Below are positions 35,021 to 41,821 of a DNA stretch of 64,000 nucleotides, piece after piece. Under the pieces are notes generated by a model. The model ran no database searches. It worked only from the letters and a program-made list of their open reading frames with translations, and was not told the DNA's origin. The translations under genes were made by a program, and so were the position numbers. Source of the DNA: Alcaligenes faecalis (lineage in GTDB: Bacteria > Pseudomonadota > Gammaproteobacteria > Burkholderiales > Burkholderiaceae_B); the NCBI RefSeq assembly GCF_005311025.1, contig NZ_CP031747.1, forward strand, positions 2,974,954 through 3,038,953, read 5' to 3'. Positions within the stretch are counted from its first letter, which is position 1. The number at the start of each line of letters is the position of its first letter.

Positions 35021-35249
35021 CCCCTCAAGCCCGCCGCCCGACCAATCGGCGGGTCAGAGTCCTTGCCGCCGGCGAACCATTGCGTAGGGATGCAAGCGCC
35101 CTTCTGTTTGACGGGGACGCTTGTGGCTGGTCCGGGGGACCAGTCACCCCCGGAGTTAAGGGCGCGCCCGGAGCAATGGTACGCCAAGGGCACCGGTGCG
35201 CAGCACCGGCAAGGGCTCAGCCGATTGGTCGGGCGGCGGGCTTGAGGGG
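35021..35249. repeat. 229-bp element bounded by perfect 30-bp inverted repeats
   Basis: The left arm at 35021-35050 (starts CCCCTCAAGCCCGCC) and right arm at 35220-35249 are exact reverse complements over 30 bases. Inside, CCTTGCCG (35061-35068) pairs with CGGCAAGG (35207-35214), GGCGAACCATTGC pairs imperfectly with GCAATGGTACGCC, and smaller perfect stems are present (CTGGTCC/GGACCAG, CCGGTGC/GCACCGG). The whole can fold into one long hairpin. It encodes no convincing protein and is GC-richer than its flanks. It lies between the amidase and mocR ends. Possible identities: a MITE-like non-autonomous element, an intergenic repeat family, or a structured RNA. Confidence 0.75.
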
Positions 35250-35284
35250 CGTCTTGGCAAAAAAACCCAGATACTGACCAAGAA

Positions 35285-36631
35285 TCAAGCTCCCACACTC
35301 ACATCCAGACAATCAAACACCGCAGGCATCAAATGCGCCACATTCAATCGCGTCCTGTCCTTGAACTCCTTGCTGACGGCAAACGCACTTCCCGGCATCA
35401 GCAAGACCCCTTTGCTCTCCAACCGCTGAATAAAATCCGCCAAATCCGGCAGATCCGGATGCCGAACCCACAAGAACATCCCACCTTGCGCCTGTACCTC
35501 GAACTCCCAGCCATATTCCTTCAGCACCTTCTGCGCAATTTGCTGGTGCGTCATCAACTGGCGTTGAATCGCCTGCGTGTGCTTGGCATAAGTGCCATCG
35601 GCCAGAATCGTATTCACAAAACGCTCGCAAAACCCCGGTACGGCCACACTGGTCAACAATTTCAGACGCAGCAAGGACTCCATCAACTTCGGCCCACAAA
35701 CCAGATATCCGATACGCAAGGAAGCCGACAGCGACTTGGAGAAACTGCCTATATAGACCACATGCTCAAAATCCCCCAACCCCGCAAACGTCTGACGCAC
35801 ACCAGGGAAAAAATCCCCATACACATCATCTTCCACAATCAGAAAATCGTGTTCGGCTGCGCGCTTCAGCACTTCAAAAGCCACCTTGGGACTTAAACCC
35901 GCAGCAGTTGGATTATGAAAAGTGCTATTGCAGAAAAAAGCCCGCACTTTGTGAGTCTGCAAAATACGATCCAGCACCGCCACATCCGGCCCATCCGCCA
36001 GACGAGGCACCCCGACAGGTATCCCACCGCACAAACGAATCAGCTTGATCAAATTACTGCTGCAAGGCTCATCCACCAGAACATGATCCCCGGCGCGAAT
36101 CACCGTGCGCGAGATCAGATCCAAGGCTTGCGTTGCTCCCAGGGTCGTCAAAATCTGCTGAGGGGAAACCTGGATCAAGGTCGATTGACGCAGCAAGAGG
36201 GACAACTGCTTGCGTAACGGCAGATACCCATGAATATCGCCATACTCCACCAAACCACTACGGCCAGATCGGGCCGTTTTGCGTATGGCCTTGGCCAGCA
36301 TATCCGTATCCCGCCAAGGCAGGGGCAACCAACCACAGCCCAGCTTGCACTGCTCGGGCCTGGCCTGCAGCAGTTTAAACAAGGGATCCATCGGGGCTTC
36401 GGACGGCAGAATGGGCAGGTCCTCGTTCAAACCGGACCAGCGGGCCACAAAATAACCGCGCCCTTGCAAGGCCTCCAGCATGCCCTCACCCACCAGACGG
36501 GTGTACGCACTGACGACTGTGTGATGGCTCAAACCCTCCCTTGCCATCATCTTGCGAATCGAAGGTAACTGCTGCCCTACCGCCCACTCGCCCTGGAGGA
36601 TGGCGTCCTTCAAACGCTCATGAAAACCCAT
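35285..36631 (-). CDS. MocR-type GntR/aminotransferase-like regulator
   Basis: The 448-residue product has an N-terminal GntR winged helix (about 1-65: LPSIRKMMAREGLSHHTVVSAYTRL) joined to a fold-type I aminotransferase-like domain. That domain carries the PLP lysine Lys299 in GSFSKSLSASLRIGY and the usual TAAGL, EDDVYGD. The reading frame opens at a GTG (36652), but the ATG at 36631 has GGAGCAGGT directly upstream. MocR proteins sense amino compounds or PLP. This one is divergent from an MFS gene and probably controls it. A palindrome sits 20 bp upstream of its start. Confidence 0.85.
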   Translation of the reverse strand: MGFHERLKDAILQGEWAVGQQLPSIRKMMAREGLSHHTVVSAYTRLVGEGMLEALQGRGYFVARWSGLNEDLPILPSEAPMDPLFKLLQARPEQCKLGCGWLPLPWRDTDMLAKAIRKTARSGRSGLVEYGDIHGYLPLRKQLSLLLRQSTLIQVSPQQILTTLGATQALDLISRTVIRAGDHVLVDEPCSSNLIKLIRLCGGIPVGVPRLADGPDVAVLDRILQTHKVRAFFCNSTFHNPTAAGLSPKVAFEVLKRAAEHDFLIVEDDVYGDFFPGVRQTFAGLGDFEHVVYIGSFSKSLSASLRIGYLVCGPKLMESLLRLKLLTSVAVPGFCERFVNTILADGTYAKHTQAIQRQLMTHQQIAQKVLKEYGWEFEVQAQGGMFLWVRHPDLPDLADFIQRLESKGVLLMPGSAFAVSKEFKDRTRLNVAHLMPAVFDCLDVSVGA

Positions 36632-36650
36632 ACCTGCCTGCTCCCCAAAC

Positions 36651-36676
36651 ACTGTTAGAAAAAATTAGCTAACAGT
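36651..36676. promoter_or_regulatory. Candidate MocR operator (ACTGTTAG-N10-CTAACAGT)
   Basis: A perfect 8-bp inverted repeat lies in the divergent region of mocR and the MFS gene. A further CTGT-N5-ACAG at 36696-36708 may be a second half-site pair. Confidence 0.5.
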
Positions 36677-36850
36677 TTTCAGGATAGTACACCGACTGTT
36701 CGAGACAGGGGCCCCCGACAAGGCCAAAATCCCCACCAGCATGTGCAGGCGTGACCAGCATTTTCTCCTGCACATGCAGAACGCGTTGCATCACACTTCC
36801 GCTGTTCCTGACTGCACGATCAGCCTCAATATCCCTCGCCACGTAGCACC

Positions 36851-38047
36851 ATGACTGCCACCCACCTTCCTTACAGAACCTACCTTTACTTTCTGGCCCA
36901 ATCCATCAACCTGACCACTGCCGTCATGTCTGTCACCATGGCTGCTTTGGTAGGTGGCAGTTTGGCCCCCGAGCCCTGGTTATCCACCGTGCCCTACGGT
37001 TTTCAGTTCCTGTTTGTGATGCTCTTTACCTTGCCCGCCTCCAGATTGATGGCTGCCATAGGTCGCAAGAAATCCTTTCTGCTGGCAAGCCTGCCTTTGG
37101 CTGTATCGGGGGTGGTGGGATATTGGGCGATAGAAATGAAGCTGTTTTCCTGGCTGGTGGCCTCACACGCCCTGCTGGGAATCTATATTGCCTTTGCCAA
37201 CTTCAATCGCTTTGCGGCCACGGACGGACTGAACAACAGATTGAAACCACGCGCCATTTCATTAGTTGTGGCTGGCGGGGTAGTTGCCGCCGTGTCAGGC
37301 CCAATGCTGATACGGGGTTTGAAAAGCAGCAGCTTCGGACAGGAATTTGCCGCCTGCTATGCTGCCTTCACCGTTCTGGCCCTAGTGTCGCTGATGCTGA
37401 ATCTGCTCATCAAAGAAATAAAACCGAGTCATGGCGCGGCACTCGGGAAAAAAAGCCGTGGCCAGGCACTTGGGCTGGTGCTGCACAACAAAACCCTGGC
37501 CATTGCCATCTGCATTGCGGCCATAGGTTACGGCATCATGAATCTGCTGATGATTCAAGCTTCCATGCATATGTCCCATCTTCATGTGCATTTCTCGGAT
37601 ATCAGCACCGCCATTCAATGGCATGTGCTGGCCATGTTTGCCCCCTCCTTTTTCACCGGCTTTCTGATTCAAAAATTTGGCCTGAAAACCATTGCCATCA
37701 GCGGCATCGTGCTCTTGCTGCTCAGCAGTCTGGCCAATATCGTGGCTCATACTTATACGGCACTGAGCCTGTCCCTGTTAACGCTGGGGCTGGGATGGAA
37801 CTTTACTTATGTCGGTGGCAGTGCCTTGCTGAGCAACTGTCTGGAAGGCAAGCCGCAAGCTATGGCGGTACAGGGCTTGAATGATCTGGGCGTCTCCATC
37901 TTTGCCACACTGGGTGCCTTTGCCCCTGCCTTCCTGTTCAGCTTTGCTGGCTGGAGCGGCACCAATATTCTGGCCGGACTTATCTGCCTGACGCTACTGC
38001 TTCTGTCGCTGATCTATATCCCGCCCCAAACATCAGGCAAGCCATAG
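36851..38047 (+). CDS. MFS transporter
   Basis: The 398-residue product has about twelve membrane helices. The loop between helices 2 and 3 reads SRLMAAIGRKKS, a variant of the MFS motif GxLaDrxGrkx. The substrate is unknown. Divergence from the MocR regulator suggests control by it, with an amine or amino-acid-like cargo possible (inference). The ribosome site is weak. Confidence 0.78.
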   Translation: MTATHLPYRTYLYFLAQSINLTTAVMSVTMAALVGGSLAPEPWLSTVPYGFQFLFVMLFTLPASRLMAAIGRKKSFLLASLPLAVSGVVGYWAIEMKLFSWLVASHALLGIYIAFANFNRFAATDGLNNRLKPRAISLVVAGGVVAAVSGPMLIRGLKSSSFGQEFAACYAAFTVLALVSLMLNLLIKEIKPSHGAALGKKSRGQALGLVLHNKTLAIAICIAAIGYGIMNLLMIQASMHMSHLHVHFSDISTAIQWHVLAMFAPSFFTGFLIQKFGLKTIAISGIVLLLLSSLANIVAHTYTALSLSLLTLGLGWNFTYVGGSALLSNCLEGKPQAMAVQGLNDLGVSIFATLGAFAPAFLFSFAGWSGTNILAGLICLTLLLLSLIYIPPQTSGKP

Positions 38048-38374
38048 ATCCGGACCTTACCCACTGAACACGCTAGCGGGCTTTCAAGCCCGCCCCTGCA
38101 CAGTCACGGCTTCCTATGAAAAGCGGCAGGATTTTTGTACTCCTGTCGATAATCGCAAGCCGTGAAAATCAGATAGTTCTTAATTTTCTGCCCGCATCTG
38201 CATGGTCCAATTCCCGTGCAGCACAAGCCCAGACACTCTGATCACGCCACGCGAGGCTATCACTTACCACAGCCAGCGATGGCCTGCATGTCCCAACTTG
38301 GCTGCAACGCTCGAACTCAATGCTCGTCCCCTAAAAGAATCTGAATAAAGATAGTCGAACGTCTCGAGGTGTTT
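38048..38374. other. 327-bp intergenic region with one hairpin
   Basis: GCGGGCTT-TC-AAGCCCGC at 38076-38093 follows the MFS stop but lacks a T-run. Nothing else was recognised before the CGAGGTG ribosome site of the lipoprotein gene. Confidence 0.4.
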
Positions 38375-38737
38375 ATGCGATTCGCTGTTCCCGGCGCGGC
38401 CATCCTGGTCGCTCTTTTTCTTTCTGCTTGCCAAGCTAGCGCCCCTGTTCGGCCCACCCCGGAATCCGCCGCGTCGGGCAAGGAAGACAAGTGCTATCAG
38501 GAATTCGCGGCGCTAAAAGAGCTGGACCCCGTCTCTTATGAGAAATATCGACAGCAAATGCAGACCATTGATGAGAACTTTGGCATCTACAAGGCCAATG
38601 CATCTCTGATTGATGAAAATGCGTCTGAAATCATGCTGACCGAAGTGAATAAAATGCTTTCCCTGGTTTGCATCCGGATCAACAACGCCGTCTATTCCAA
38701 TATGGTCGATCGCGTTCAATCCCTGAACAAGCTATGA
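38375..38737 (+). CDS. Small lipoprotein, unknown function
   Basis: The 120-residue product has the lipobox LSAC (Cys19) after a hydrophobic leader, then a charged, mostly helical domain with two further Cys (DKCYQEF, SLVCIR). I do not recognise the family. The ATG at 38375 has GAGGTG upstream; the GTG at 38369 is less likely. Its stop overlaps the next gene's start (ATGA), so the two are co-translated and probably act together in the envelope. Confidence 0.7.
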   Translation: MRFAVPGAAILVALFLSACQASAPVRPTPESAASGKEDKCYQEFAALKELDPVSYEKYRQQMQTIDENFGIYKANASLIDENASEIMLTEVNKMLSLVCIRINNAVYSNMVDRVQSLNKL

Positions 38738-39993
38738 AAAAGTACTTCAATGTAGCCCTGTGCTGCACCTTGCTGATTTTCTATGAGGCCTCTCACTCGG
38801 TTGGAACAGGTTTACTGGACCGCCTGGCCCAGGAAAACATTATTGGCGACGGCCTAGCTCGCCCCCAATCCGCCTCAAATCCAGTAAAGCGAAATACCGT
38901 CCCCTCTTTCGCTGTCGATTCTGATCAGGACAACAGCCACGCCTTGCTCCGCAACGAACTGCATCAAGCCAATACTCAGTTGATCGCCTTGCAACAGCGC
39001 CTGTCGGATGCCGAAAACCTGAATAGCCAACTGCAACAACAACTCCAGCAGCTACAGGCAGAACCGGATGGGGCTCTGGTCCTGGCGCCCATTGCTATCG
39101 ATCAGGAGCAGAACCAAGCACGGATCAAGGAATTGAGTCAGCGTCTGGAAGAGGAGCTGAATCAGAAACATGCTTTGGCATCAGAACTGGAAAGCCTGCA
39201 AAGAGACCGAAGCCTGGAGCTGTCTAATGGCCAGTCACAAGACAGCAGACTGGCTGCAAATGCGGCTGAAATCACCACCCTCAAAAAAGAAATTGATGAT
39301 CTGAAGGAAACAAAACAGGACTTGCAGCACAGACTGGTCGCGCAGGCTCTTACTGCCAGCAAGGCCGAATCTGGCGGAGCCCCCAGGCGCATGATTGTGA
39401 ATGATGCAGCCTCGCCAGATATCCGCCTTAGCTATGCCATCGGAGCCTGGTATGCGGACAGTGCGCCGCACGAGACACAGAAGCTGGCATCCATTGGCAA
39501 AACACTGGATTTGCAAGCCTTCTCACAAGGCTTCAGCGACAAGATCGATCAACGCCTGCAGCTGTCCTCCAGCATCATTTCTGTGGAGCTGGCCAACGTA
39601 GACAAGTTATTGGAGCAAGCCATGCTGTCCAAGAACGAGAAACAGGCCAAGTCTGTTCTTGCGGCGGCTGGAGCCGAAAAAGGCGCAATCAAAATGCCTG
39701 ATGGTGTGGTCTACAAAATCTTGAGCAAGGGCAAGGCGCCCATGGTAACCGCTAGCAGCGACATTCTGTTTGAACTGGATGAGGAACTGGCCACAGGTGA
39801 GGTACTGGCGGCCAGAGAAACCAAAACCAGTCTCACCACGAACTTGCCGCCCCTATTCCAAGATATCGTCAAACAACTGGGTATTGGCGGTTCGGCAAGA
39901 ATCCACATCCCTATCACCGAGGCTCATGCTGCTACTGGGGTGCTGCCGGGCTCGGTATCGATCACTACCATCAAAATTATTGGTGTGAAATAA
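38734..39993 (+). CDS. Periplasmic coiled-coil protein with FKBP N-terminal-like domain
   Basis: This 419-residue protein has a signal sequence (NVALCCTLLIFYEASHS) and a long coiled coil at about 75-205 rich in Gln, Glu and Leu (LHQANTQLIALQQRLSDAE...). A segment at about 225-310, LSYAIGAWYADSAPHETQK...LDLQAFSQGFSDKI, resembles the dimerisation domain of Mip/FKBP-type prolyl isomerases. The C-terminal ~100 residues sit where the FKBP catalytic domain would be but lack clear active-site residues. Function is unknown, perhaps envelope chaperoning. It is coupled to the upstream lipoprotein. Confidence 0.68.
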   Translation: MKKYFNVALCCTLLIFYEASHSVGTGLLDRLAQENIIGDGLARPQSASNPVKRNTVPSFAVDSDQDNSHALLRNELHQANTQLIALQQRLSDAENLNSQLQQQLQQLQAEPDGALVLAPIAIDQEQNQARIKELSQRLEEELNQKHALASELESLQRDRSLELSNGQSQDSRLAANAAEITTLKKEIDDLKETKQDLQHRLVAQALTASKAESGGAPRRMIVNDAASPDIRLSYAIGAWYADSAPHETQKLASIGKTLDLQAFSQGFSDKIDQRLQLSSSIISVELANVDKLLEQAMLSKNEKQAKSVLAAAGAEKGAIKMPDGVVYKILSKGKAPMVTASSDILFELDEELATGEVLAARETKTSLTTNLPPLFQDIVKQLGIGGSARIHIPITEAHAATGVLPGSVSITTIKIIGVK

Positions 39994-40052
39994 GACTGGA
40001 ATAGAGGTGCCCCATTCCTCCGCATCAAGGATCGAGCCGGATATCAGGTATC

Positions 40053-40101
40053 GGATGTCGGATGTCGGATGTCGGATGTCGGATGTCGGATGTCGGATGT
40101 C
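40053..40101. repeat. Tandem repeat, seven perfect copies of GGATGTC
   Basis: Seven 7-bp units run without a mismatch, flanked by degenerate partial units (GGTATC before, GG after). It lies between the FKBP-like gene and the minus-strand SDR gene. The open frames across it look artefactual. Confidence 0.93.
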
Positions 40102-40122
40102 GGCATCAGTATATTTCCCAAC

Positions 40123-40166
40123 ACAGGATGGCGGCTCCAACACAAAAAAAGAGCCGCCAAACCTGT
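40123..40166 (-). terminator. Stem-loop at the 3' end of the SDR/PHA gene run
   Basis: ACAGG/CCTGT and GGCGGCTC (40130-40137) / GAGCCGCC (40151-40158) form a long stem just after the sdr stop codon (40170). Seven T on the minus strand lie inside the loop rather than after the stem, so it is not a textbook terminator. Confidence 0.5.
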
Positions 40167-40169
40167 CGC

Positions 40170-40922
40170 TTAACGAGCGGTATAGCCCCCGTCGGCCACC
40201 AGACATGCTCCCGTCATGAAGCTGGCCCCCTGCGACAACAGGAAGGCAATGGCATGGGCAATTTCATCTGAATGCCCCAAGCGGCCAATAGGATGCTGAG
40301 TCACCAGATCAGCCCGCGCCGCCTCGTCGTAGTCCGACAGAATCGGTGTATCCACATAGCCGGGGTGAATCGTATTGATGCGTATGCCTTTGGAGGAGTA
40401 TTCCAGCGCAGCGGCTCGGCTCAACCCCACTACCCCATGTTTCGCCGCGTTATAGCCGGGCAAGCGGGCATTGGACACCAGGCCCATGATGGACGACATA
40501 TTCACAATCGCCCCACCACCCGCTGCCAAAATAGCCGGAATCTGATAGCGCAAGCCATAGGCTACGCCATTCAGATTGGTATCGATCAGGCGATGCCAAT
40601 CATCCAGATCCATCTCCCCAACCGGCTTGGAGCCGCCCAGAATGCCTGCATTATTGACAGCAAAGTGCAAAGCGCCGAAATGCTCAATGGCACAATCCAC
40701 CAAGGCTTTCACTTGCTCGGGCTTGGTCACATCGGCTACTTGGGCTACCGCCTTACCACCCGCTTGTTCGATCTCCTTGACCACCTCCTCCAGGGCACTA
40801 CGATTTCTACCGGACACCACCACAGACAAACCATTCGCAGCCAGCACACGTGCGGTCGCAGCGCCAATACCTGACGTTGCCCCCGTCACCAAAGCAGAGT
40901 GACCAGAGAATGAATACTTCAT
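40170..40922 (-). CDS. Short-chain dehydrogenase/reductase (SDR copy 1)
   Basis: This 250-residue classical SDR has the NAD(P) site TGATSGIG near residue 14, NNAG near 90, catalytic Ser in NMSSIMG and YNAAK near 155. Its start at 40922 has AAGGAG upstream. It is very similar to the adjacent copy at 41032-41784, including the first eight residues MKYSFSGH and the PGYVDTPIL segment. The most visible differences are in the cofactor-specificity loop (SGRNRSAL here, SDVQADAV there), so the two may differ in NAD/NADP use. It is the last gene of the minus-strand PHA-region run. Confidence 0.85.
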   Translation of the reverse strand: MKYSFSGHSALVTGATSGIGAATARVLAANGLSVVVSGRNRSALEEVVKEIEQAGGKAVAQVADVTKPEQVKALVDCAIEHFGALHFAVNNAGILGGSKPVGEMDLDDWHRLIDTNLNGVAYGLRYQIPAILAAGGGAIVNMSSIMGLVSNARLPGYNAAKHGVVGLSRAAALEYSSKGIRINTIHPGYVDTPILSDYDEAARADLVTQHPIGRLGHSDEIAHAIAFLLSQGASFMTGACLVADGGYTAR

Positions 40923-41031
40923 TGTGGAACTCCTTAAAAATAGGCCCCAGTAAAAGTGGGGCCCGGATTTTCGCTGGCTAATTTTGGATTGAAATACTGA
41001 TTTTGTTCTCGCAGCGACGTGATCCCCCAAC

Positions 41032-41784
41032 TCAAATAGAGGTGTAGCCCCCATCGGCCACCATGCAAGCACCCGTCATGAAGCTGGCACCATCCGAAAG
41101 CAGGAAAGCAATGGCATGGGCGATTTCATCCGCATGGCCCAAACGACCAATCGGGTGCTGGGCCACCAAAGCAGCGCGCGCGGCCTCATCAAAGCCCGAC
41201 AGAATGGGGGTATCCACATAACCGGGGTGGATGGTATTGATGCGTATGCCTTTGGAGGAATACTCCAAAGCCGCAGAACGGCTCAGGCCGACGACTCCAT
41301 GCTTGGCCGCGTTGTAGCCGGGCAATGTCGGATTGGCAACCAGGCCCATGATGGAAGACATATTCACAATGGCGCCGCCCCCTGCCGCCAAAATGGCGGG
41401 GATCTGATAGCGCAGGCCATAGGCTACGCCGTTCAGATTAATGTCGATCAGGCGACGCCAGCCATCCAGGTCCATTTCGCCAGCCGGGCCGGAATCCCCG
41501 CCCACACCGGCGTTATTGACGGCAAAGTGCAAGGCCCCGAAATGCTCAATGGCGCAATCAACAGCCGCCTTTACTTGATCAGGCTGGGTGACATCGGCCA
41601 CATTGCCCACGGCCTTGCCACCGGCCTGCTCAATTTCCTTGACCACGGCCTGCACGGCATCAGCCTGTACGTCGGACACCACGACCGACAAACCATTGGC
41701 CGCCAGCATGCGGGCCGTGGCGGCACCAATGCCGGAGGCTGCACCCGTTACCAGAACAGAGTGGCCGGAAAATGAATACTTCAT
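41032..41784 (-). CDS. Short-chain dehydrogenase/reductase (SDR copy 2)
   Basis: This 250-residue SDR has TGAASGIG, NNAG, NMSSIMG and YNAAK motifs. The ATG at 41784 has AAGGAG upstream; a TTG two codons earlier is unlikely. Asp in VVVSDVQAD at the end of the second beta-strand suggests NAD preference (family knowledge). It lies between the DUF3141 gene and SDR copy 1. The substrate is unknown; a 3-hydroxyacyl or cyclic alcohol is possible given the PHA neighbourhood. Confidence 0.85.
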   Translation of the reverse strand: MKYSFSGHSVLVTGAASGIGAATARMLAANGLSVVVSDVQADAVQAVVKEIEQAGGKAVGNVADVTQPDQVKAAVDCAIEHFGALHFAVNNAGVGGDSGPAGEMDLDGWRRLIDINLNGVAYGLRYQIPAILAAGGGAIVNMSSIMGLVANPTLPGYNAAKHGVVGLSRSAALEYSSKGIRINTIHPGYVDTPILSGFDEAARAALVAQHPIGRLGHADEIAHAIAFLLSDGASFMTGACMVADGGYTSI

Positions 41785-41821
41785 ACTCAAAACTCCTTCA
41801 AAAATTCATTCACGCCAAATC

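Noticed and set aside
35080-35277. Open frames across the inverted-repeat element
   Set aside because: High-GC frames on both strands with no ribosome sites and no conserved motifs; they follow the symmetry of the repeat.
40053-40101. Tandem repeat considered as a CRISPR array
   Set aside because: The 7-bp unit has no spacers; it is a simple tandem repeat with no cas genes nearby.
40007-40219. Open frames through the 7-bp repeat
   Set aside because: They arise from the repeat itself (Met-Ser-Asp-Val-Gly-Cys-Arg cycles) and have no ribosome site or family match.
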